A stretch of 64,000 bases of DNA from Adiantum capillus-veneris (lineage: Eukaryota > Streptophyta > Polypodiopsida > Polypodiales > Pteridaceae). The notes under the pieces are model-generated. The model saw only the letters and a program-made list of their open reading frames with translations, searched no databases and was not told where the DNA came from. This document shows, one piece after another, positions 1 through 11,136 of this stretch. The stretch is from NCBI GenBank assembly GCA_014529385.2, contig CM043969.1, positions 68,830,676-68,894,675 of the forward strand. The letters are read 5' to 3'. The position numbers and the translations under genes are program-made. Within the stretch, counting starts at the first letter, position 1; every line of letters starts with the position of its first letter.

Positions 1-592
1 ATTGAGAGTATCATTCCAATTTCAGACCCAACAATATTCAAACTCAACATATAATATCCAGTCAACATCCAAGACACACATATGGTGGACAGAGGAAGTG
101 AAACATAAAAAACTAAATGCAAAAAGGTGTGGTCCACGGGCCTAAATAGAACGGATTAGAATTTTTAAATAAACTTAACCCTAGCTCACTTATGGAGCAC
201 TATTTGTGGGGCCTAAAAATTCAATTATCAAAAGCTTAAATGCTGGGGATGATCTCTATAAATTACATTGTCTGGTGATGTGGTAGGTTATACGATCTTT
301 TGCAATTTTCACTTGCTATATTTGGCAACTTTTTGCGTGAGATTTTTGTAGCAAATGCTTTTGGGGGTTGTGCTTTTAGAACAAAATCTTTTGCGGCTTT
401 GATTTTAGGGATCCCTTGGAAGTTTAAAAGAGTCCCTTGGGCTACTCTTCCAGAGAGCATATGGAAGTAGTCTCGGAGAGGGTTGGACCCTTAGTTGTAC
501 TTTGCGAAAAGAATAATAAAAAATACCAAAAGGGGCGTCAGTCTTTGGGGCCAGTGTGTCTTGGCTTTGAACTCTGTGGTGTTGTGTCGACC

Positions 593-668
<76 letters not shown>

Positions 669-815
669 AAGTTCAGTGATTTTACAATTTCTATTTGTGT
701 GTTGCTATTGATTTCTCACTTGGAGTGTCCCAACTATGTAACACTCCGTAGGAGAGGATAGTTGGGCTACCAATAGATCACAGGACACACAAAAATAAAC
801 GGTAAGTTAGGTCCA
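1..815. other. left flank, no gene recognised
   Basis: Sequence to the left of the first insertion. It holds a long CT microsatellite and no reading frame with a recognisable domain. The short frames that cross it consist of Leu-Ser repeats or low-complexity residues. Bases 811-815 (GTCCA) are the target-site duplication of the Asp1 element, repeated at 19278-19282, so this stretch and the sequence after 19282 were once contiguous. Confidence 0.6.
596..665 (+). repeat. (CT)n microsatellite
   Basis: About 35 uninterrupted CT units. It lies outside the LTR elements and is separate from the GA/GT tracts in the Asp1 LTRs. It produces false Leu-Ser and Arg-Glu reading frames. Confidence 0.97.
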
Positions 816-902
816 TGTTAACCCTCACGGCTCACGGACACCCTATCACCTACGACGGACGTTGTAACCTACGGCGGACATTGTATTATTTATTTGGTAG
901 AG
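816..902 (+). repeat. Asp1 5' LTR, first part
   Basis: The first 87 bp of the 5' LTR, nearly identical to 18590-18676 at the start of the 3' LTR. It stops where gypsy1 inserted; the last five bases, TAGAG, are the gypsy1 target-site duplication. The LTR resumes at 9680. Confidence 0.93.
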
Positions 903-2510
903 TGTCATAAAATCTAATATCTAACTAACCCAAATGATTTTCTCATATTAAATTGATCACTTAATGTGGGAGAATAAACGGGAACAAGTGTTAAGATATA
1001 GGTATGTGCTTTTAGATCTATCTCAACACGGGGCCAATGTAAAGGGGCCCAAAAGGGAGATGGTCTATCAAAGAGCAAGGCTAACCAATGGAGCATAAGA
1101 CCTTAGGGTTAGCTTCATTGAAGACCTCCAATAAATGTGTGTAAAAGTCCTTTTGACCTTAAGCAAGCTAGGGCTGAGCTTGAGGTGGGAACCCGGCCCA
1201 AGCTCGAGGTGCTTGTCATGCTTGAGGTGTTTTTCATGCTTGAGGTGCTTGATTAAGATGCTTGAGGTGCTTGACTGGCTCCATGCTTGAGGTGCTTGAC
1301 TTGCTGCATGATTAAAGTACTTGAGGTGCCTTGAGAAGCTTGCCTGAGATGCTTGTGGGAACACCCCCTAGTTCAAGTGCTTTGTCATGCTTGATGAGTA
1401 AGGTGCTTGATCACCTAAAGTCAAAATCATTCCTACAAGAGGGGGGGCGAGCCCTTTTCCTAGGAGCTAGAGAGAGAACACCCACTCACACACACAAGGG
1501 AAGCCCCAACTTGAAGAGGCAGCAAGGACACATGTCAGGCCCCTACCCATGTTACCTTCATGTGTTGCTTGAAGCCTATTGGCTAAGCTTCAAAGGGGTC
1601 CAATGATAAATTACATGAATTATCTAATTTTTTTAGCATTTATCAAGTCCTCTCTCTCAAAGGGGAAAGGGGGACACTTGTCCCAAGGCTACCCATGTTG
1701 CTTGTAATGGCTCCTGCTTGTGATTGGCTAGGCCTGGAGGGGTCCAATGAGCTTCAGGCATGAGCTACAAGGGGGGGGTCGACACAAGCAAGCTAGGGGG
1801 GTGCCTAGGGGGTATACTCACCCACACACACTCACAATCACTCTCATTGTGTGCTATGCAAAGTGCAAGAGCTCCCTCTCCAAGCAAGTAGAGGTTGAGA
1901 GCCTACACCAACACTCTTGGCTATGGAGTGCAAATCCAACCAAGAGCCATGCTTCAATGCTTAAGCTTGCCATCTCCTTCTTCTTCATTACTATGCTATT
2001 ATGTATGCTAGCAACAAGAGTATGATAAGTGAGGAACTAATTCTTTCTCCTATGAAATGTTTCTTCTTCCTCTTCCCTACCCTCATTCCCTGCTAGCTCT
2101 CTCCACCTTCGAAGGTGTTTGAGGTCTTGGGACTGAGGCTTGGGATAGTTAAAGCTTTCTTCAAGTTTATGTTATGTTTGTGGTGCATGAAGCCTTCCAT
2201 CTTCATGGCATCACCTAGGTCACAAGGAACACAAAGACTGTATTGTAACAAGTCTCTCTTTATGGGAGAAATCATAATACAAATGCCTATTGGAGGGGGG
2301 ACCGGCTCCACATAAATCCGGTCCTCAATTGTTGTCATGTTCTCTAAACTCTCTCTCTTGCAAAAGTATTGTCTATGCCAAGTTAACTAATTGCTATGAT
2401 TATGTTGCTATCTTCAATTATGTCTACCCGCTATGCTCACAAAATCATTTCTTGAAAGTACTCTCATTAAATTCCGCTATTCTCAAATTGAATAGGCAAA
2501 TTCCATTACA
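903..2510 (+). repeat. gypsy1 5' LTR
   Basis: 1608 bp, TG...CA ends. It is the same length as the 3' LTR at 8067-9674 and differs from it at two noted positions. It contains a run of degenerate TTGAGGTGCTTG-type repeats near 1181-1345 and short homopurine tracts. The short reading frames inside it occur identically in both LTRs because they are repeats, not genes. Confidence 0.97.
1181..1345 (+). repeat. degenerate short repeats (TTGAGGTGCTTG type) in gypsy LTR
   Basis: The word TTGAGGTG, usually followed by CTTG, recurs about six times at irregular spacing of roughly 16-33 bp. Gypsy2 LTRs carry the same word in a different number and order (50571-50770, 57595-57730), so the block expands and contracts within the family. 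Its position in the first part of the LTR would fit an upstream regulatory (enhancer-like) block; that role is inference. Confidence 0.7.
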
Positions 2511-2524
2511 TTGGTATCAGAGCA
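2511..2524 (+). other. gypsy1 primer binding site (initiator tRNA-Met)
   Basis: TTGGTATCAGAGCA directly follows the LTR. It matches the classic plant site complementary to the 3' end of initiator tRNA-Met (TGGTATCAGAGC), used to prime minus-strand cDNA. Confidence 0.93.
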
Positions 2525-2925
2525 TTTGGTTTCTCTTTTCTTGCTTAAGAAGAGAGGTCCTTAAGTAGCCTATAAATGGTTGATGTTGTTAATTATAATA
2601 GAGTAAGTGGAACTGGGATCTAATACCGGTTTTGTTAAGCCCACTATGTGGGGGATGGTGCACACCTCGGGAGCTTTGGACTTAATAATGGAGTCTTTTT
2701 AGACTTGCCTACGGCTTTACCATTATTGAGCCATAAGAAGTCCGAAAGGAGCTAGCCCTTGGCAACTCTGCTATGTTAGACCTACTCCTCTACTCTCTAT
2801 AATTAACCACTTTGAGCCGTGGGTGTAGATACTTAAGAGCCGATTTTCAAAGGCTAAGAGGAGTGGCAACTAAGGTTTTGAATTGCCAAAGCATACACTA
2901 AGTACATACATAAAATTTTGTTATC
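2525..2925 (+). other. gypsy1 untranslated leader
   Basis: About 400 bp between the primer site and the first ATG of gag. No reading frame of interest. It is well conserved in gypsy2 (51867-52266), as expected for a leader with RNA functions such as packaging; no specific signal can be named from sequence alone. Confidence 0.6.
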
Positions 2926-5900
2926 ATGGCTGACAATAATCAAGAGAGTAGAATGAACATTGATAGCTTTGATTTTGCACATGAAGGTGCTAATGATGAT
3001 GCTCCCATGTTTGTGAATTATCTTGTGACTAGGTTGCAACAAGCTATGGGCAACCCTACCTTGTAAGCCGAAGTTACTCAACAACTTCGTGCTTATGGAA
3101 TTTCCCTTCCTCTCCAAGAGGAGAGAGAGCTTAGGAGGCCTCTTGAAGAGACCCCCAAAAGAAGACTCTCTCCCATTCGAGAGGAGGAATCCAAAGAGAA
3201 AGAAAGCAATGAAAGTCTAAGTTCTTCTGAAGATGTGGCTCCACGAAGAAGGCGGTCTAGACGATCGCCTACTCCTCCCAAGAGGAAAAGAGCAACCCAT
3301 AGTCCTTCTCCTCATCACTCTCAAAGGCAAGAGAGGAAACAAAGGAAGAAAAGGGCTAGGAAGAGGTCACCCTCTTCTCCTTCTTCTTCACCTTCCTTCT
3401 CTTCCGATGAAAGTTATGGCTATTCTCCTAGAGAATACAAGAGGGGAGGACATCGCAAATCATTTCCTGCATGGCGAAGGTCACAAAAGCTAAAGAAGTT
3501 CAAGGAGGGAGGAAAGAGTATCTCTTTTCTCACCTACAATGGCACCTTTGGTGCTACCGACAAAGTGTTGGCCTTCATCCAACAATTTGATGCGGCCTTT
3601 GGGGACGAGGGCTTCACAGAGTCCTCCAAGCTACGCCATGTAGCTATGCACTTCCAAAAATCAGCTCGTCAATGGTGGGCTAGCCTTCGTGGCAATGGAG
3701 AAGCCCCAAAGACATGGAAAACTCTACGAGTTTCCATCATGAAGCAATTTCTTCCAAGCGATACTAAAGATAAAGTTCTTACCGAATGGCGCGGCTTGAA
3801 GCTCCTCTCTCATGAGTCTATCAACAAGTATGTAGATAAGTTTTGGGATTTACATCTCAAAGCTACTGTCTTTCAAAAGATAGACTTTGCCGAGCAAAGA
3901 CAACAATTCTGTGCGGGATTACCTGAAGAGATGGCCGAATATATCAACTCTCAACGGCCCGGTACTATTACCGAAGTAATCCACCACACCATGGTTGCTT
4001 CACGCATCAATTTCCATCAAGGGGCTAGACGTAATGTCAAGCCCATGGAAAACAAAGATAAAAATGATGCAAAGGGGAAATCCAATGCTCAAAATAATTC
4101 CCAAGGCACTTCCAACAACAACAACAACAATCGGTCCAAGGAGAAGGGAGTTTACAAAGGTAAAAACAAACTCTCTCCTGAAGAGCTTGAAGCTTTTCGC
4201 AAGGACCATAAGTGTTTCAAGTGTGGGGAGCAAGGACATGGCTATCGTTCTTGCCCCAAGAAGAATACTCGCAATGAGACTCCTAGGGCTTCCACCATCG
4301 AAGCTCCAAAAGAGGATGCTCATTGCAAAGGATCATCACTCTCCTATGCTTGGGGAAAGGTAAGAGAGCATGATGCCTTCATCTTGTTTGATCCTGGCTC
4401 TACTCTCAACTTCATATCAATAGAGTTGGCCACCAAGTTGGGCATTCAAGCTTTTGAGATGGGAGATATAGTAACAGCTGATGCAGGTTTCAAGGGACAA
4501 CAAGCCTCCGTTACTCCCTTGATTGGGAAGTTGAGGCTTCATGTCCAAAGCTATGTCGACAAAGAAGACTTCTTCATCTCTCCCCTCCAACATCAGGATG
4601 TTATCCTAGGGGCACCATGGTTTGATCGCATGGCTGCCAACATGAAGTTCCCTGAACGGAGAATTTACTTCACCTACAGGGGAAAGAACATGTATATAGA
4701 TGCTAGTGAGCGTGGTCGCACTATTCCACTTGTAAATCCTCTTTCTTTTGATAAATCAATGAAGAGCTCAGTTTCTGCGTACATGATTTATGTCAAAGAG
4801 TCTCTAAAAGCTAATAATGTTTCATCAAATGAAAATGATAGGAATCAAGAAGAGTTAGACTTGTCTACTTTTCTAAAAGGATTCCAAGATGTGTTCATCG
4901 ATGATATCCCTATGGACCTACCTCCAAAACGAGGGGATGATGACCATCGTATTGAGCTCCTTCCAGGAAGCTCACCGCCTAACAAACCTCCTTATCGAGT
5001 CTCACAAGCTCAACAAGAGGAGATCATGAGGCAAGTACAAGAGCTGGTAGACAAAGGGATGGTGAGGCCTAGTTCCTCTCCCTTTTGTTCTCCAGTCCTT
5101 TTAGTGCAAAAGAAAGATGGTACATATCGTATGTGTGTGGACTATCGAGCACTAAACCATATCACTATCAAAAACAGATTTCCCGTACCTCGGGTAGAAG
5201 ATCTGTTTGATAAGCTACAAGGCTCTACCTACTTCAGTAGGATTGACCTTAAGAGTGGCTATCATCAAATAAGGATAGTGGATGAGGATATCTTAAAGAC
5301 CGCGTTTCGCACAACATTTGGTCTTTATGAATATCTAGTCATGCCTTTTGGCTTGACTAATGCACCAGCTACGTTCAATCGTTTGATGGAGAAAATTTTT
5401 AGACCATATCGAAAATTCACTGGAGTGTTCTTCGATGATATCATCATCTACTCCAAGTCTTTGGAGGAACATAAGCAACATCTCCAAGTGATTTTTCAAG
5501 CCTTGAGGGAGAACAAACTTTTTCTCAACCAAAAGAAAAGTGAATTCTTCCTTCAAGAGATTCAATATCTAGGCCATATTATCTCTCACGATGGTATTCG
5601 TATGGATCCATCAAAGTTAGAGGTAATAAAATCATGGCCTAACCCAAGGAATCTACATGAGCTAAGAAGCTTTATTGGTATGTGTGCATACTATAGACGC
5701 TTCATAGCAAAATTCTCTCAAGTAGCAGGACCACTACACGACTTAACCAAGAAGAACGTTAAGTTTGTATGGTCTGCTAAGGAGCAAAATGCTTTTCAAA
5801 AACTCAAAGAGAAGCTTACTTCCCAACCAGTCCTCGTGCTTCCGGATCTCTCAAAGCCATTTGAGGTCCAATGTGATGCTTGTGGTGATTGCCTTGGAGC

Positions 5901-7707
5901 AGTTTTGCTTCAAGAAGGGCATGCCATAGCATATGAGAGCCGAAGGCTCAATGGTGATGAACGAGTCTTGGGCATTTATGAGAAAGAGCTTTTAGCTGTT
6001 CTACATGCCCTAGACACATGGAAGCACTACCTATTGGGGACTCCATTTATCCTACGAACCGACCACCAAAGTCTCAAGTATTTCATGACGCAAACCAAGC
6101 TTTCCGACAAACAAATGAGGTGGGCAAATTTTCTTTCGCAATTTAATTTCCATATTGCTCACATAGCTGGTAAGCACAATCAAGTTGCCGATGCACTTTC
6201 ACGACGACCAAAAGTTAATGCGGTGTCTATAGCTACTCACAATGATCTATCCTCTATGATAGATGAGTATGCTACTGACCCTGACTTTAGAGACATAATG
6301 TCAGCCCTTGCTTTGGGGAAGAAAGAGGAACCATTCACCTTGCAGGATGGTTATCTTCTCCACGGCAATAGGCTATGTGTTACCCATTCCCTTCGTGAGA
6401 AGGTTATGTATGAATCCCATGCTCCTCCATATGCAGGGCATAGAGGTATTCAACCTACTCTCCGAGGAGTAGAGACGTATTTCTATTGGCCTACCATGAA
6501 AGTGGACATACAAGAGTATGTTTCAAAATGTGTAGTATGCCAAAAGACCAAGTATGATAGAGGGAAGCAACCTAGATTACTCCAGCCATTGCCTATTCCA
6601 AATTCACCATGGGAGAGTATATCCATGGATTTCATCTTTGGAATACCCAAGTCTATCCATGGGAATACAGGAATATGGACAATAGTCGACAGGTTTAGCA
6701 AGCAAGCACATTTTATTCCTGTCAAAAAGACTATTAAGGCACATCAAATGGCAACTCTCTTCATATCTCAGATTTTCAAACACCATGGATTACCCACATC
6801 CATCGTGTCAGATAGAGATCCTAGAATGACCAGTAATTTCTGGAAAGGTCTCTTTGAAAATCTAGGAACAAGATTGAATTTCTCTTCGGCCTATCACCCA
6901 CAAACGGATGGTCAAAGTGAGATAGCCAATCTTACGATACTCGATCTACTCAAGACTTATGTTACCGAAGTAGATCAACGCTCACAATGGGAAAAGTATT
7001 TACCGCTAGCAGAGTATGCCTACAATAATACTGTACATACTTCTACGGGCAAAGCACCTTTCGAGATCATAGAAGGAAGACCTAAAAGTCCCTTGCTACT
7101 GAAAGTACATGGGAAGATCTTCTCCGCCGATGAGTATAGCCGTGACCTACAAGAATCTTTTCAAAAGATTAGGGAGGCTATAGCCATCTCTCAACAAAGG
7201 CAAAAAGCTGCTGCTGATAAGCACAGAAGAGCCTTAATGTTCAAAGAAAATGATTGGGTCTTACTCAAGTTTCCTAAGGCTCGATTAAGGCAAACGACGG
7301 GCAAAAATCCTACGGGCCATCAAAAGTATTATGCTAAACTAGCAAAAAGATACTATGGTCCTTTCCAAATCTTGAAGCCTATCAATGAGACGGCTTATCA
7401 ACTCAAGTTGCCCAACCATTGGCTTATACACAATGCCTTTCATGTAAGCTTACTTAAGCCCTACAAAGGAGAGCCACCAATTGAACCAATTATTGAAGAC
7501 CCTCCCGAAGTTGAAGACCAAGAAGAGGTGCTACAACCCGAAGCTATTCTTCGGCATGAAGACAAGGTACTACGACATGGTAAGATTATCCGACGGTATC
7601 TTATTAAGTTCAAAAATTATCCTTTTGAAGATGCTAAATGGATGCAAGGAGTACAACTTAAGGATAGTATGAACCTTGTCAATGCTTACAATGCTACATT
7701 AGAGTAA
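2926..7707 (+). CDS. gypsy1 gag-pol polyprotein, one in-frame stop in gag
   Basis: One frame of 1593 codons from the ATG at 2926, broken only by TAA at 3064-3066 (codon 47), where gypsy2 has CAA. After that stop it is open to 7705; the next in-frame ATG is not until about 3646. Residues counted from 2926: retrotransposon gag core about 190-380; zinc knuckle CX2CX4HX4C (CFKCGEQGHGYRSC) 430-443; aspartic protease with FDPGST, Asp489, a proline variant of the usual D[ST]G; reverse transcriptase with FFDD, catalytic Asp837-838; RNase H first Asp984; integrase HHCC near 1165-1205, then D1235, D1296, E1332 (D-x60-D-x35-E); C-terminal chromodomain-like stretch ending KFKNYPFEDAKW. Full length and otherwise undamaged. 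The single stop should block normal Gag unless suppressed, edited or supplied in trans. Confidence 0.95.
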
Positions 7708-8066
7708 GCAAATGTACAAATTTCTTTTAAATAACTCATGTTTTTGTCTTATATGACTAGTCCTCTTTTTAATTGTGCACAAATTTAACTAGTATGCATG
7801 CTTAGAATCATGTTTGTGATGACGACGTCTCTCAAACACCAAGTAGAATTTGTCACTCTACTTTGGGAGAATGAAATGGACTAAAGAGCAGACATGCTTG
7901 CGGCAGCTATGTCTCCCAAGCACCAAATGGATTAGTCATCCATCTTGGAAAGATGTCGTAGGGTAAAAAGGGATCCTTTACCCGCTAAGTACGATTGACT
8001 AATGACTAAGACTTTATCTCTTCTACCTCATAGTCGAGGACGACTATGATTTCAAGAGAGAGGTAA
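7708..8066 (+). other. gypsy1 3' non-coding region and polypurine tract
   Basis: About 360 bp between the pol stop and the 3' LTR, without a reading frame. The last bases, 8053-8066 (CAAGAGAGAGGTAA), are purine-rich and abut the TG of the LTR, so they are the likely plus-strand primer. The same region is conserved in gypsy2 at 56963-57322. Confidence 0.75.
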
Positions 8067-9674
8067 TGTCATAAAATCTAATATCTAACTAACCCAAATG
8101 ATTTTCTCATATTAAATTGATCACTTAATGTGGGAGAATAAACGGGAACAAGTGTTAAGATATAGGTATGTGCTTTTAGATCTATCTCAACACGGGGCCA
8201 ATGTAAAGGGGCCCAAAAGGGAGATGGTCTATCAAAGAGCAAGGCTAACCAATGGAGCATAAGACCTTAGGGTTAGCTTCATTGAAGACCTCCAATAAAT
8301 GTGTGTAAAAGTCCTTTTGACCTTAAGCAAGCTAGGGCTGAGCTTGAGGTGGGAACCCGGCCCAAGCTCGAGGTGCTTGTCATGCTTGAGGTGTTTTTCA
8401 TGCTTGAGGTGCTTGATTAAGATGCTTGAGGTGCTTGACTGGCTCCATGCTTGAGGTGCTTGACTTGCTGCATGATTAAAGTACTTGAGGTGCCTTGAGA
8501 AGCTTGCCTGAGATGCTTGTGGGAACACCCCCTAGTTCAAGTGCTTTGTCATGCTTGATGAGTAAGGTGCTTGATCACCTAAAGTCAAAATCATTCCTAC
8601 AAGAGGGGGGGCGAGCCCTTTTCCTAGGAGCTAGAGAGAGAACACCCACTCACACACACAAGGGAAGCCCCAACTTGAAGAGGCAGCAAGGACACATGTC
8701 AGGCCCCTACCCATGTTACCTTCATGTGTTGCTTGAAGCCTATTGGCTAAGCTTCAAAGGGGTCCAATGATAAATTACATGAATTATCTAATTTTTTTAG
8801 CATTTATCAAGTCCTCTCTCTCAAAGGGGAAAGGGGGACACTTGTCCCAAGGCTACCCATGTTGCTTGTAATGGCTCCTGCTTGTGATTGGCTAGGCCTG
8901 GAGGGGTCCAATGAGCTTCAGGCATGAGCTACAAGGGGGGGGTCGACCCAAGCAAGCTAGGGGGGTGCCTAGGGGGTATACTCACCCACACACACTCACA
9001 ATCACTCTCATTGTGTGCTATGCAAAGTGCAAGAGCTCCCTCTCCAAGCAAGTAGAGGTTGAGAGCCTACACCAACACTCTTGGCTATGGAGTGCAAATC
9101 CAACCAAGAGCCATGCTTCAATGCTTAAGCTTGCCATCTCCTTCTTCTTCATTACTATGCTATTATGTATGCTAGCAACAAGAGTATGATAAGTGAGGAA
9201 CTAATTCTTTCTCCTATGAAATGTTTCTTCTTCCTCTTCCCTACCCTCATTCCCTGCTAGCTCTCTCCACCTTCGAAGGTGTTTGAGGTCTTGGGACTGA
9301 GGCTTGGGATAGTTAAAGCTTTCTTCAAGTTTATGTTATGTTTGTGGTGCATGAAGCCTTCCATCTTCATGGCATCACCTAGGTCACAAGGAACACAAAG
9401 ACTGTATTGTAACAAGTCTCTCTTTATGGGAGAAATCATAATACAAATGCCTATTGGAGGGGGGACCGGCTCCACATAAATCCGGTCCTCAATTGTTGTC
9501 ATGTTCTCTAAACTCTCTCTCTTGCAAAAGTATTGTCTATGCCAAGTTAACTAATTGCTATGATTATGTTGCTATCTTCAATTATGTCTACTCGCTATGC
9601 TCACAAAATCATTTCTTGAAAGTACTCTCATTAAATTCCGCTATTCTCAAATTGAATAGGCAAATTCCATTACA
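8067..9674 (+). repeat. gypsy1 3' LTR
   Basis: 1608 bp, the partner of 903-2510 at a constant offset of 7164. Ends ATTACA, followed by the TSD TAGAG and then the resumed Asp1 LTR. Confidence 0.97.
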
Positions 9675-9679
9675 TAGAG

Positions 9680-9932
9680 TCAGGTACCGGGCTTGTCGTT
9701 CCAATAGGAAAAGGGTAAGAGTGATCGCCGATGAGAGGCGCACTCTAACTGGAACATTCAAGGGATTAGTTGGCTAAGTATGGGCGCCCAAGTGTGAATG
9801 GGGTGAGCTCATATAAAAGTCAACTAAACCTAAAATTCACTCATTCTCTCATTTGTGCAATAGAAGAGTGCTCTTGCTCCATCTCCATCTCCATCTCCAT
9901 CTTCTTCTTCTTCACCTCCTTGTGTGTGTGTG

Positions 9933-10006
<74 letters not shown>

Positions 10007-10230
10007 TACGATCGAGCATTGCGGCGGCACGGCGGGTGAGTGCGGCGTAGCGGCGTCTCCTTCTTCGCGACGAGGAATCCTCCACGAAGCAAGCGTAGAG
10101 CGGTGAGTGACACACCATCGCCTTCTTTGAGGTTACTAGTTTAGGCTTGTTGTGTGCTTGGAGCCATTTGTGGCTCGCACGCGGTGTATCGGCAAGTTCC
10201 TTGCATTGACACGTGCCACATACGCGCACA
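9680..10230 (+). repeat. Asp1 5' LTR, second part, with TATA box
   Basis: Continues the LTR begun at 816; matches 18677-19277. TATAAAA at 9812-9818 (18809-18815 in the 3' LTR) is the likely core promoter, followed by CT-rich sequence and the GA tract. Ends ACGCGCACA just before the primer site. Total 5' LTR is 638 bp against 688 bp for the 3' LTR; much of the difference lies in microsatellite length. Confidence 0.9.
9936..10004 (+). repeat. (GA)n microsatellite in Asp1 5' LTR
   Basis: About 34 GA units preceded by a short GT run. The matching position in the 3' LTR (18911-19040) has a long GT tract plus GA, so the two LTRs have drifted independently. Confidence 0.96.
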
Positions 10231-10234
10231 TTTT

Positions 10235-10252
10235 TGGCGCCGTTGGCGGGGA
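10235..10252 (+). other. Asp1 primer binding site (tRNA-Asp)
   Basis: TGGCGCCGTTGGCGGGGA, four bases after the LTR. It matches the complement of the plant tRNA-Asp 3' end (TGGCGCCGTTGCCGGGGA) except for one G/C difference. This primer is characteristic of Athila/Tat-type elements. Asp2 has the exact version at 34458-34474. Confidence 0.92.
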
Positions 10253-10378
10253 ATGCCATACATGAAGCTTGAGTAGCACTCTGTGCTTCTCCGTGGTGCA
10301 ATTTCTATTGTAGGAAAGGTAAGGAAGGAGTGTGTGTGTGTTGAGAATAGGGATTTGGTGTTATACTGTGTGTTTTTT

Positions 10379-10506
10379 TTTGTTAATGGAGTTTTCAAAG
10401 GTTCTGTGTTTATTCTTTGTGTATTAAGGTAGTTAGTTTTCTTTGTTAATAGAGATTTCAAAGGTTCTGTGTTTATTCTCTGTGTATTAAGGTAGTTAGT
10501 TTTCTG
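10379..10506 (+). repeat. 63-bp tandem duplication in Asp1 leader
   Basis: The block around TTCAAAGGTTCTGTGT...GGTAGTTAGTTTTC occurs twice, offset by 63 bp, with a few differences. Confidence 0.88.
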
Positions 10507-10638
10507 TGTACAGTAAGTAGGAAGTAGATTAGTGAGAGTTAATAGAGTGTGTTAGTGTGTAAGAGTAGGTGTATTAGTTAGAAGTAGGTAGAGAAAGTGT
10601 GTGTGTGCTCTCGCGCAGGCCGCGGCGGCCTTATCCTT

Positions 10639-10754
10639 TAAAAAAAATTAAAAATTAAAAATTAAAAATTAAAAATTAAAAATTAAAAATTAAAAATTAA
10701 AAATTAAAAATTAAAAATTAAAAATTAAAAATTAAAAATTAAAAATTAAAAATT
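10639..10754 (+). repeat. period-7 A/T minisatellite
   Basis: About 16 copies of the 7-bp unit AAAAATT, almost without error. It lies in the transcribed leader of Asp1. Confidence 0.95.
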
Positions 10755-11136
10755 ATTATTATTTATTTTTTTAAAAGGTAGGAGTGGGATCGGGAATATC
10801 TCCCAGATCCAAGCCCAGACCTAAGCCCAAGCTCACGCTCAGGCCTCGGCCTCAGTCGCCTTTTAAAAAAACGAATTTTAGCTTCACACGTAGCTAAAAA
10901 TTGATTTTTTGAGGACACGTAGCTAAAAAGTCAAATGCCCGAAAATTGTGCTGTAAAGCACACAACGACCCTTTAAGTGATACGCTCGTTTCGAGCTATC
11001 ACACTCTTTAATCAAAAAAATCAAACATTAAAAAAACAATAAAAAATCAAGTAGAAAACGCGGTGCAAAACACCCACAAAACAAAGCAAGTAACCTTTGA
11101 GGGTACTTGCCGACACTTGTAGGGCACCCAAAGCAC

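Larger units (their letters stand above)
903..9674 (+). mobile_element. gypsy1: near-intact Ty3/gypsy retrotransposon with chromodomain-like end
   Basis: Seen: two 1608-bp LTRs starting TGTCATAAAA and ending ATTACA; TSD TAGAG at 898-902 and 9675-9679; an initiator-Met primer site right after the 5' LTR; a purine-rich tract before the 3' LTR; one long gag-pol frame between. Total 8772 bp. The uninterrupted counterpart of the target is the 3' LTR of Asp1 near 18672, which proves the insertion is younger than Asp1. The LTR pair differs at 1784/8948 (A/C) and 2428/9592 (C/T) only, as far as I could compare. Domain order gag-PR-RT-RH-INT-chromodomain is the known layout of plant chromoviruses. A sister copy, gypsy2, starts at 50282. 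Confidence 0.96.
10253..11136 (+). other. Asp1 untranslated leader
   Basis: About 880 bp without a coding frame. In order it holds a 63-bp tandem duplication, a period-7 A/T minisatellite, a C-rich stretch with repeated AAGCCCA words (10811-10860), two copies of CACGTAGCTAAAAA (about 10887 and 10915) and a hairpin at 10979-11000 (GATA-c-GCTCG, loop TTT, CGAGC-TATC). Such structure before gag is where packaging or dimerisation signals lie in LTR elements; that role is inference. Confidence 0.65.

Noticed and set aside
437..761. Leu-Ser-rich frames over the CT tract
   Set aside because: Pure microsatellite translation; no start context or domain. The same applies to frames at 9830-10301 and 18767-19276.
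1068..1606. 98- and 91-codon frames repeated exactly at 8232-8770
   Set aside because: They lie in the two LTRs of gypsy1, so duplication is due to the element; no domain, and gypsy2 LTRs do not keep them.
10235..10252. tRNA-Asp gene fragment
   Set aside because: Only the complement of the 3' end is present, directly next to an LTR, so it is a primer binding site. The same holds for 34458-34474.
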